46,996 nucleotides of DNA from CAYLJJ01 sp964384025 (lineage in GTDB: Bacteria; Myxococcota_A; Bradymonadia; UBA7976; UBA1532): the NCBI GenBank assembly GCA_964384025.1, contig CAYLJJ010000049.1, forward strand, positions 1 to 46,996, given 5' to 3'. The notes under the pieces were generated by a model that was not told where the DNA came from, ran no database searches, and was given only the letters and a program-made list of their open reading frames with translations. Positions 17,334 to 24,686 of the stretch are shown piece after piece (the first letter of the stretch is position 1; each line of letters opens with the position of its first letter). Made by a program: the position numbers and the translations under genes.

Positions 17334-18698
17334 TTAGTTCGGGGTCGTACATACCCGGATTACGCTATGATCCAAGCTTGTACGGGGCAAACAGCGCTGA
17401 TCCATACCGCAGGTCTGATCTACACAACACACCTCAGCGCAAACCTGCTCAACACAGTGCCCACTCTCACAATCTGAATCAAGCGCGCAGGCCTCCTGAG
17501 TGGCGCTCTCTCCAGGGCTAAAGGGTAGGCAGGCGGTGCTGATCTGACTCGATCTCTGCTCGCCGCTCCGTACGGGGCCTGTCACCTGAGCACAGCTTGT
17601 ACCTGCAGGGCATTCGCTGTCGGTGCAACACAAGTCAGCGCACTGACCCGAACCGCCTCCGTTGGGCACACAGATCCCACTGGCGCAGTCCATCTCGCTG
17701 CGACAGGGGCTGCCTGTACGCCCGGAGGCTACCACGGATATGTCACAGGTGCTGGTCATACCACCCCCGTTTGTGCTTATCCAGCGACACACAAGCCCAC
17801 CACAGTCCTGATCATTACAGCACGAGCCCTGACACCGGTTTCGGGCTTGGTCGCACATACCGCTCTGACATGAGTTTCCGGTGGGGCCGCAGGGCTGACC
17901 GCGCTGCGCCGTAAAATCGAAACCGACAGGGTAGATTTCGCTCGGCAGGCAGACACGCACCCCATTGTTGTACATGCAGCCTGAGCCGAGGGGACAGTCG
18001 CTCTCGGCGCAACACAGTTGAGCGCAGACCGTATGTGCCTGCCCGTTGATGGCCACGTTGAGGCAGATGTTGCTCACACAGTCGCTGCTTCGCTCACACA
18101 CCGCGCCGAGCTGACCGCTCTCTTGTGGCACACATACACCACTGTTTTGATCGCAGGATTCCCCATCATTACAGCCTGTTTCGTTACAGTGCGGTGGGGG
18201 CTCAAGACACTCACCCGTCATATGGTCACATGTCTGTCCTTCTGGGCAGCCCGTGTCGCCGCAGTGTGTCTCCTCAATGGGCTCGCAGGTGTGAGTCTCA
18301 AGATCGCACTGCACACCTGGCGCGCAGTCGATGTTGTGGACACATTCGTAATCAACCTCGATCCCCTCATCCTTCACTCTCTCATCCTGCGGGCGGGTGT
18401 CGATCTCAGCGTCAAGCACTGCGTCACGAGCAGCGCTCACATCGGGAGGCAAGGGAGTTAAGCACTGCCCACTCAAGCACTCATCACCATGCACTGGGCA
18501 ATCGCGATCTTCACGACAATCAAAGGCGCAACGCGCGTTCTCGCCACAGTACAGCCCTGGAGCACAGTCGCTGTTGAGCCGACACAGGTTCAACGCCGCG
18601 TCGCGGCTAGATGAGCTGGGCGTTTCACCAGCGCTCGTGTCCTCACAGCCGCTGAAGATCGCGGCTGAGGTCAAACCCAGGAGGAGCAAGCGAATCAC
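17334..18698 (-). CDS. Cys-rich lipoprotein
   Basis: A 454-residue lipoprotein starting at GTG 18698, with GGGGGA seven bases upstream. Signal peptide with lipobox (LTSAAIFSGC). The mature part has repeated Cys motifs of the type 'DC-x-x-G-x-x-C' and 'CC-x-D-x-x-CG' (for example LNSDCAPGLYCGENARC, LCCAESDCPLGSGC, SCCNDQDCGGLVC), about eight modules of 35-50 residues. Such disulfide-rich lipoproteins are abundant in Myxococcota and are mostly of unknown function. Upstream of the start is 370 bases of non-coding DNA that should hold its promoter. Confidence 0.75.
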   Translation of the reverse strand: MIRLLLLGLTSAAIFSGCEDTSAGETPSSSSRDAALNLCRLNSDCAPGLYCGENARCAFDCREDRDCPVHGDECLSGQCLTPLPPDVSAARDAVLDAEIDTRPQDERVKDEGIEVDYECVHNIDCAPGVQCDLETHTCEPIEETHCGDTGCPEGQTCDHMTGECLEPPPHCNETGCNDGESCDQNSGVCVPQESGQLGAVCERSSDCVSNICLNVAINGQAHTVCAQLCCAESDCPLGSGCMYNNGVRVCLPSEIYPVGFDFTAQRGQPCGPTGNSCQSGMCDQARNRCQGSCCNDQDCGGLVCRWISTNGGGMTSTCDISVVASGRTGSPCRSEMDCASGICVPNGGGSGQCADLCCTDSECPAGTSCAQVTGPVRSGEQRSSQISTACLPFSPGESATQEACALDSDCESGHCVEQVCAEVCCVDQTCGMDQRCLPRTSLDHSVIRVCTTPN

Positions 18699-19068
18699 AG
18701 AAGATCCCCCGTTTGCTTGATGTATGAAGTAGAGATCCTACTTCTTGACCCTCTGCTCTTGCGAGTCATGCGATACTCTCCAGAGTGCCTGTAGGCGCCC
18801 TTGTGGTGATCATTCGATTCGCAATCATACTCGATACAGATTGTGTAGCCAACGAGCACCGTGGCGAAGATGGAGGGAAAGACGCGATGAACTTTCAACG
18901 AAGGATGGTGGTGTTTTTTTAAAGAACCGAGCGAACTCTTCCTCTGGCGCAACAGCCAGAGGAAGCGACGCACGCGATATCCCCACCCTCAATGTTCAGG
19001 TACTCAAAGACCGCCTGATGCATGATGCAGGTGTTGACTGATGCTCTGAAGTAGAAAGGTGGCTGACC
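18699..19068. other. Intergenic region between divergent genes, no gene seen
   Basis: 370 bases between the minus-strand Cys-rich lipoprotein and the plus-strand ankyrin remnant. Open frames here lack a ribosome site and look non-coding. A stretch ending at TGA 19039-19041 (NVQVLKDRLMHDAGVD) might be the tail of a lost gene, but this is weak. Confidence 0.4.
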
Positions 19069-19345
19069 ATGTTCAACCTGTTTATCTTGATTGTGAGCCT
19101 AAGCGCTTGCCCCAAGCCCAACCTTAAGGCGGGACGAAGCGAACTACATGAGGCAGCGATTTTGGGCGATCTGGACTGCTTAAATCGCCTGCTTGAGAGC
19201 GGCGCCTCGATGGAGGCTCTTGCTGGAGAAGGGGGGCGATCCAGAGGTTAAGAATCGGCAAGGTTTGACTGCCTATGGCCTTGCTTATAAGAAAGGCTCA
19301 AAGAGGATGCTTGAGGAGCTGAATAAGCTCGGAGTTAAGCGATGA
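19069..19345 (+). pseudogene. Ankyrin-repeat lipoprotein, broken by a deletion/frameshift
   Basis: ATG 19069 opens a lipoprotein (FNLFILIVSLSAC) followed by an ankyrin repeat (SELHEAAILGDLDCLNRLLE). The frame then ends early at TAA ~19249. In the next frame the protein continues as LLEKGGDPEVKNRQGLTAY and LAYKKGSKRMLEELNKLG to TGA 19345, which is the end of another ankyrin repeat. The helix-turn-helix that should lie between the two pieces is missing, so I infer a loss of roughly 20 codons, not a multiple of three, at about 19215-19225 rather than a simple one-base slip. A programmed or sequencing error frameshift in the G run (19227-19232) is a less likely alternative. Confidence 0.65.
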
Positions 19346-19501
19346 TATGAAGCCAAACCAAAGCCATCCACTCTCTAAAAAATGCAATATCAAGCCCGAA
19401 GAAGCATCTCAAGAAGGCTCAAACAGCTAGAGAAGCTCCTCAGCCCCAAGTTACCCTAGCAGTCCATTAAGCTCTGTTTTCAGTGGAGTTGACCTCCGAA
19501 G

Positions 19502-22500
19502 ATGCTCAAGACAGGAATCTATCTTCCACCACCTCTCCTCTCCGCGCTCCCCAAGGAGGGGCATGCCATCATCGAGGCCAGCGCAGGCACAGGAAAAACC
19601 TACACCATCGAGCATATCGTGGTTGATCAAGTCTTGGCGGGGCTGCCCATCGAGTCGATCTTGGTGGTTACCTTTACCGAGAAGGCTACCTCTGAGCTTA
19701 AGGCGCGGATCCGCGCGCTCTTAGAGGCGGTTCTGATGAGCCCACCAGGGGTCGCTGAGGAGGGCTCCGCTTGGCTCATCGACGCTGAGGCTCGTGAGCG
19801 GCTCAAGGAGGCTCTCTTCCGCTTTGAACATGCGGCTATCTACACCATCCACGGGCTCTGTCATCGTGTGCTCTCAGAGTTGGCCTTTGAGAGCGGACAG
19901 CTCTTTAGCCAGGAGCTGGTCAACAACCAACGGATCTTTCACCGAGTCTGGCGGCAGACGCTCAGGACCCAGTTTGCAACCCAGAGCCCTTTTAAAGCGC
20001 TGCTGACGGAGTGGTTAGAGCAAGATCGAGATGAGAAGCAGCTGGAGCAGCTGCTCTTTGACGCGCATCGCCAGCGCTATCTCGAACACAGCTATGATGT
20101 CGCCGCTGAGCTGCCTGAGTTGATGACACGCTTCGCCACAGAGTTCAGCGCTGTAGGGATCCTCAAGGATTATCGCGCTTGTGCGATCCAGAAGAAGAGC
20201 CTGATGGCGGTAGAGGAGGCTCTTGCTGCGATCAGCGAGTGGCTGCGCGCTCCTGGGAGCTTAGAGGAGCGCTTGAGCGCCTTCAGTCAGCTCAACCTTC
20301 AAGCCCTCCTTAAGCCACGTAGGACCCGTGTCTCTAAACGGACCAAGCGCTTCCCAGATGAGCTGCAACGCAGCAGCCGGCGCTTCTTAGAGCGCATCCG
20401 ACAACTCCTCATCCACCAGGCCCTGCTCAACACTTTAGAGCGCCGTGTGCTTGAAGCCTTCCTCCCCGCGCTCAGCGCCAACCTAGAGCTGAGCAAACGC
20501 CGAGATGCGCTCCTGGACTATGACGATCTCCTCGAGCTGGTCTGGAGGTCCCTGGAGAGCGCTCAGGGTGAAGATCTCAGCGAGACCCTTCGCCAACGTT
20601 TTCGTCTGGCGTTGATCGATGAGTTCCAAGATACAGATGATCGTCAGTGGTCGATCTTCCGCCGGATCTTCTTAGAGGGCGATGAAGAGGGGCGTCTCTA
20701 TGTCATTGGAGATCCCAAGCAGGCGATCTATGGCTTCCGTGGCGCTGATCTCGACACCTATCTCAAAGCTCGCGCGCGACTCCTGAAAGTGGGGGCTCAG
20801 CGCCTGCCTCTAAAGACCAACTTTCGCTCCAGCGCGGCGATGCTGCGGGCGCTCAACCTGATCCTCGATCAGCAGGGCAAAGAAGCCCTCTTCTCTGGCT
20901 CTGTCCGCTATGACGAGCCGGTGGAGTGTGGTCTCCCCAGCCTGGAACTGAAGGAGGCTGATGGGAGCCCCGCGTCCCCAGTAGTCCTGATGCGCTACCG
21001 CCCTAAACCGGGACGCAGCCCCAAGCTCTCCACTTGGTCGCTGCGCCGCGCCTTTGGAGAGCAGCTCTCCGCCTGCCTCAGCGCGCTCTTGGGTCCCGAG
21101 GAGAAGAGACCACGCTGGAAGGGAGCGCCGATACGCGCTCAAGATATCTTTATCCTGGTTCGTGATCAGTATGATGCTCATGAGATCGCCCAGCATCTGC
21201 GAGTGGCGCGGGTCCCCTACAGCTTCTATAAGCAAGATGGCCTCTTTCAAACCCAGCAAGCGCGTGAGATCGCCGATGTGTTGCGCGCTCTCAGCGATCC
21301 TCACAATCGAGGCCGTCGCCTCAAAGCCCTGGCGACTCCCTTCTTTGGCCTGCGCCTCGATGCTCTGCTTGACTACAAAAGCTTGACTGGGACTCACCCT
21401 TTGTTGGAGCGCCTCTTCGCTTGGCATCAGCTCGCCGAGCAAGAGCGCTACCCCACCCTCTTTCACCGTATGCTCCATGAGAGCGGCTTGGTGGAGCGGG
21501 AGCTCTTCTACTCTGAAGATGAGCGCGCCTTGGGGAACCATCAACATATCCTAGAGCAGCTTTTGGAGATCAGCACCAGCCAACGCAGCAGCCTCCCTGA
21601 GCTGCTGGAGCGCTTAGAGCGCTATATCCAAAAAGCGGAGTCCCCTCCAGGACAAGATGGCAATATTCAGCGCCGCTCTGATGAGCGCGATGCGGTGCAG
21701 ATCATGACCATCCATAAGAGCAAGGGTCTAGAGGCTCCTGTGGTCTGCCTCTATGGTGGCTTTCGCCAAAGCAAAGGAGGACAGATTCGGGTGATTCATG
21801 AAGCGGGAGAGCGCCGCGTATTGGTGGGCAACGCGGTTCATGAGGCTGCTAAAGAGCAGCTCCTACAGGAGCAACGGGAGGAGGATGAGCGCCTCCTCTA
21901 CGTAGCCCTGACCCGCTCAGCCGCCCGTCTCTATCTGCCCTTCGCGGAGTCCTCTCGGCAGATCCCCGGTCCCTACGGGATCCTCAACCGACGCCTCTAT
22001 GCGCTCTTTAAAGGTGAGGCGCTGACAGAGGAGTTTCTCCTGGAGAGAGGTGTAGAGGCTCAGCGTCCCAGCCAAAGATTCAGGGCGCAGAGTGATTGGT
22101 GCCCACCTCCAGCGCTCCTTCAAACCCCGCCTCAAGAGCTCCCCTTTGAGCAGCTGCGTTGGAGGCATGCAGCGCTTAAAATCAGCAGCTACACCCGGAT
22201 GAAGGAGGAGGAGGAGCGAAACCTCTCTCGGCGCCATGATCCGCGACCGTTGGAGGCAGATGAGTTTAAAGAGGATGGGAGCACAGTGGAGGAGCTTGAG
22301 GTTCAGCTCCTCCCTGGAGGTCCTCGTATGGGTCGCTTCTTTCACGAAGTACTGGAGGAGTTGTCCTTTGAAAGCCTCTCAAAGAGGCCCACTCTCAGGC
22401 GCTGGAGTCAACATCCGGAAGTGCGGCGCTGCTTTGAGGCGGTCGCTCGACGCCACAGCGTAGAGGAACACTGGCTGCCGCTGAGCGCAGCCCTGATCTA

Positions 22501-23002
22501 TAACACCCTCACCAAGCCACTCTCTTTGGGAGCGCGGCCCGGTCCCCCTCTCTATCGCTGCCGCCATCTCAAGGAGATGGAGTTTCTCTACCCCATCCCT
22601 GAACAAGATCATCCTCGCCTGGGGCTCTCCAATCCCCAAGGACCTTGGCGTGTAGAGCGAGGTTTTATCAAAGGCTTTATCGATCTCCTCTTTGAGTATG
22701 AGGGTCGTGTCTACTTTCTGGATTGGAAGAGCGATCTGCTGCCCAGTTATAGGGCTCCTGCGCTCAAGGCGCATATTGAGGCCCACTATGAGCTTCAGGC
22801 TCAGCTCTACACCCTGGGGGTCCTGCGTTGGTTGAGGATCTATGATCAGCCCAGCTATGAGGCCCGCTTTGGGGGTCTGCTCTATCTCTTCCTGAGAGGG
22901 CGTTTGTCTGGAGAGGGGCTCCACTTTGAGCGCCCGAGTTGGGAAAGCGTGCAGCTTTGGGAGCGGGGATTACGAGATAGGCGATTTGGCGGTGGTGGGT
23001 GA
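19502..23002 (+). CDS. recB: RecB-like helicase-nuclease (exonuclease V beta subunit)
   Basis: A 1166-residue UvrD/PcrA superfamily 1A helicase fused to a RecB-family nuclease. Walker A is EASAGTGKTYT (K32, T33), motif II LIDEFQDTD (D373, E374), motif III GDPKQAIYGFRGAD, motif IV TNFRSS, motif V IMTIHKSKGLE (~735-745), motif VI ERLLYVALTRS (~796). The C-terminal nuclease has GFIDLLFEY and LDWKSDLL (D1074, K1076) with a downstream Q-x-x-x-Y (LQAQLYTL). In RecBCD, RecB is the 3'-5' helicase and nuclease that processes double-strand ends. Its usual partners recC and recD are not in the window on either side: the gene is flanked by an ankyrin remnant and a small membrane protein. The ribosome site is weak. 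AddA is an alternative, but motif spacing favours RecB. Confidence 0.9.
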   Translation: MLKTGIYLPPPLLSALPKEGHAIIEASAGTGKTYTIEHIVVDQVLAGLPIESILVVTFTEKATSELKARIRALLEAVLMSPPGVAEEGSAWLIDAEARERLKEALFRFEHAAIYTIHGLCHRVLSELAFESGQLFSQELVNNQRIFHRVWRQTLRTQFATQSPFKALLTEWLEQDRDEKQLEQLLFDAHRQRYLEHSYDVAAELPELMTRFATEFSAVGILKDYRACAIQKKSLMAVEEALAAISEWLRAPGSLEERLSAFSQLNLQALLKPRRTRVSKRTKRFPDELQRSSRRFLERIRQLLIHQALLNTLERRVLEAFLPALSANLELSKRRDALLDYDDLLELVWRSLESAQGEDLSETLRQRFRLALIDEFQDTDDRQWSIFRRIFLEGDEEGRLYVIGDPKQAIYGFRGADLDTYLKARARLLKVGAQRLPLKTNFRSSAAMLRALNLILDQQGKEALFSGSVRYDEPVECGLPSLELKEADGSPASPVVLMRYRPKPGRSPKLSTWSLRRAFGEQLSACLSALLGPEEKRPRWKGAPIRAQDIFILVRDQYDAHEIAQHLRVARVPYSFYKQDGLFQTQQAREIADVLRALSDPHNRGRRLKALATPFFGLRLDALLDYKSLTGTHPLLERLFAWHQLAEQERYPTLFHRMLHESGLVERELFYSEDERALGNHQHILEQLLEISTSQRSSLPELLERLERYIQKAESPPGQDGNIQRRSDERDAVQIMTIHKSKGLEAPVVCLYGGFRQSKGGQIRVIHEAGERRVLVGNAVHEAAKEQLLQEQREEDERLLYVALTRSAARLYLPFAESSRQIPGPYGILNRRLYALFKGEALTEEFLLERGVEAQRPSQRFRAQSDWCPPPALLQTPPQELPFEQLRWRHAALKISSYTRMKEEEERNLSRRHDPRPLEADEFKEDGSTVEELEVQLLPGGPRMGRFFHEVLEELSFESLSKRPTLRRWSQHPEVRRCFEAVARRHSVEEHWLPLSAALIYNTLTKPLSLGARPGPPLYRCRHLKEMEFLYPIPEQDHPRLGLSNPQGPWRVERGFIKGFIDLLFEYEGRVYFLDWKSDLLPSYRAPALKAHIEAHYELQAQLYTLGVLRWLRIYDQPSYEARFGGLLYLFLRGRLSGEGLHFERPSWESVQLWERGLRDRRFGGGG

Positions 23003-23042
23003 TAGAGCGCGATTAACGCCTATATTTGGAGATGCTCAGGGC

Positions 23043-23489
23043 TTACTTCTTGGCGAGCTTGGTCGCCCCGAAGCTAAAGAGTCCCGCGAGGATACCCGGT
23101 ATGCCAAACATCATCGCCTGCATCTGTGGATTCGCTTTATCCCCGGTATCCAGCGCCGGACTCATCAGAATAAAGGCCACTGCTGCAGCGATGAGAGCCA
23201 ACATGATAAACAGGGCCAGCTTCTTTTGGCGGGTGAAGCCGACGAGCAGAGCCAGGATAGAGAGGCCCGCGATGACAAGTCCGCCGATGGAGGAGATCTT
23301 ATAGCCATCCACGATAGCGCGTGTCTCCTTAACAAGAGGACTGTCTTTGCCCACCTGTGCCTCCAAATCTGTCACCATCTTCTCAGCCTTCTCAGCCTCC
23401 TCTCCAAATCCATTGCTGGAGGCGAGGATACCCATTCCGGCGGCGGCAAGAGCGGTGAGGAGCGTAAGGATGATCAAGAGGATGCGCAT
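23043..23489 (-). CDS. Small four-helix membrane protein
   Basis: A 148-residue protein with GGGAG six bases before ATG 23489. Hydrophobic segments lie at about 3-24, 65-85, 91-112 and 125-145, with a short charged stretch (FGEEAEKAEKMVTDLEAQ) between the first and second that would face the periplasm. I do not recognise a family. It is convergent with recB (41 bases apart). Confidence 0.65.
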   Translation of the reverse strand: MRILLIILTLLTALAAAGMGILASSNGFGEEAEKAEKMVTDLEAQVGKDSPLVKETRAIVDGYKISSIGGLVIAGLSILALLVGFTRQKKLALFIMLALIAAAVAFILMSPALDTGDKANPQMQAMMFGIPGILAGLFSFGATKLAKK

Positions 23490-23599
23490 GATTTTCTCCC
23501 TAAGTGTCGGTTGTGCGGTGTAGGAGAGCCATAGCCCAACGCTCAGGCTTTGGGAAGGAAATTCCGAGGCCTTTACAAGACTTTCCTAAATTCGCAGAA

Positions 23600-24067
23600 T
23601 CAATCGATCCTGTTTTGTAAAAGGACGCTCTCAGGACGTTTGAGGGGTAGGCTGCGGTTAGACTCTAGGAGCAAAATTCCCTCCTCCTGACGCTGTAATC
23701 TGAACGAAGCCTCTCCTGAGTTTAGCTTGAGTAACACCTCACCTTGAACCATCTGGTTTTGACAACTCCAACGCAGCTCTCCTCCGGGCCAGTGCTTCTC
23801 GCAGCGTCCCGGCTCAAAGTAAAAACGCAGCTCTGGAGCCAGGGCGTGGAGCATCTTTTGAGCTTGAGCGCGGGCTTGTGGGCTCAGCGACCGAAGAGAG
23901 GGATCTTGAGAAAGCCGCGCAGAGTCCAAGGTCCAAGATCCCCGCCACCAATCCTCTTGGACGGTGGGCAGCTCGGAGGAGCCACAGCTGAGCAGGAGGA
24001 TGTTCAGGAAGAGCAGCAAACACCTCAGCGCAGTGCGCTCTATGAGCAAACTCAAAGCCTCAGCCAT
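23600..24067 (-). CDS. Small lipoprotein
   Basis: A 155-residue protein; GGAGG lies six bases before ATG 24067. The N-terminal helix ends in a lipobox (LFLNILLLSCGSS). The mature part starts with WWRGSWTLDSARL and is predicted to be mixed helix and strand, with a Trp/Cys pair near the middle (RCEKHWPGGELRWSC). Such 'WxGxWxLD' starts recall small lipocalin-like lipoproteins, but I do not assign a family. 110 bases separate it from the next minus-strand gene. Confidence 0.65.
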   Translation of the reverse strand: MAEALSLLIERTALRCLLLFLNILLLSCGSSELPTVQEDWWRGSWTLDSARLSQDPSLRSLSPQARAQAQKMLHALAPELRFYFEPGRCEKHWPGGELRWSCQNQMVQGEVLLKLNSGEASFRLQRQEEGILLLESNRSLPLKRPESVLLQNRID

Positions 24068-24261
24068 CTGGCGCCTCCTGAACGAGAGGCTATGCTAACT
24101 TCAAAGCCCCCAGATTCCCAGCAGCGCTCCATCCTGAAAGTTTCCTAAAACTTGCTTTCTTTTCACACAGAGAGTCGGCATCATCTCAAATGAACTTGGG
24201 AGCGGCGGCCAAAGACCTCATGTCGTCTTTGTCTGTTCCGCGCATCGGGACCGTGTTCATT

Positions 24262-24340
24262 TTTTATCTGTAGGTCGCGGGTTCGAATCCCGTCTTCCCC
24301 ACGAGGGGAGGTAGCTCAGCTGGTAGAGCAACAGAACTTT
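24262..24340 (+). pseudogene. Permuted or broken tRNA-like unit 1 (Lys-like)
   Basis: A tRNA 3' half (anticodon stem TCTGT 24267-24271, variable loop, T stem-loop 24277-24293 with TTCGAAT, acceptor CTTCCCC 24294-24300, discriminator A) is followed after CGA by a tRNA 5' half (acceptor GGGGAGG 24305-24311, D arm GCTC...GAGC 24314-24329, anticodon stem ACAGA 24331-24335). The two acceptor strands pair over 7 bp (one G-U) and ACAGA pairs with TCTGT, so the halves belong to one tRNA but in swapped order. The loop following ACAGA reads ACTTTAA, suggesting a TTT (Lys) anticodon but with C instead of the invariant U33. No CCA is encoded. Either a circularly permuted tRNA gene or a decayed tandem array. 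Confidence 0.6.
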
Positions 24341-24345
24341 AAAAC

Positions 24346-24420
24346 TATGTGGGTTCAAATCCCATCATGTCCACGAGGATATGTAGCCAAATCTGGTTAG
24401 GCAACAGACCGCAACTCTGT
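24346..24420 (+). pseudogene. Permuted or broken tRNA-like unit 2 (Cys-like)
   Basis: Immediately downstream of unit 1 the same arrangement recurs. A 3' half (T stem-loop 24349-24365 with TTCAAAT, acceptor CATGTCC 24366-24372, discriminator A) is followed after CGA by a 5' half (acceptor GGATATG 24377-24383, D stem GCC/GGC, complete anticodon arm ACAGA-CCGCAAC-TCTGT at 24404-24420). The acceptor strands pair over 7 bp (one G-U). The anticodon is GCA (Cys), again with C at position 33. Conventional reading (24305-24373 as one tRNA) fails because GGGGAGG does not pair with CATGTCC. Confidence 0.6.
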
Positions 24421-24686
24421 GTTTCCCCGAGCGTCACGATCCAGAACTCTGCAGCCCCTGAGCCCGCCGCCCGAGCGGTGCATCTCAGCGGCGGCCTTGT
24501 GCAGCGCAGCGGTAGCTTAAAATGCCCTTGCCCTGAAGCGCTAAACTCTTAAGCCGAGGCTGAGGGAGAGTGCATCAGGCCGGCCAAGCCTCCCCCGCTT
24601 CACCGGCTTTAAGGGTTCAGGATCTGTGATTCTCTTCCCCAAAAAATCTTTAACGCATTTTGTTCAAAAAACAACAGGAGTGGGAG

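Larger units (their letters stand above)
24068..24686. other. Intergenic region holding tRNA halves
   Basis: About 620 bases without a protein gene. The middle (24262-24420) contains the tRNA-like halves described separately. Downstream, 24515-24560 has a faint D-arm-like sequence (GCGCAGCGGTAGC) that I could not fold into a tRNA. The rest shows no clear gene; the region just before 24687 carries the ribosome site AGGAG of the slipin gene. Confidence 0.5.

Noticed and set aside
18018..18461. Plus-strand open frames across 15.5-18.6 kb
   Set aside because: They are antisense to the Cys-rich genes; long because those genes have few stop-forming codons on the other strand.
24305..24373. One ordinary tRNA reading straight through
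   Set aside because: D and T arms fold, but the acceptor strands GGGGAGG and CATGTCC do not pair and the anticodon stem is broken.
24500..24570. A third tRNA-like piece (GCGCAGCGGTAGC)
   Set aside because: It resembles a D arm only; no anticodon or acceptor stem could be paired.
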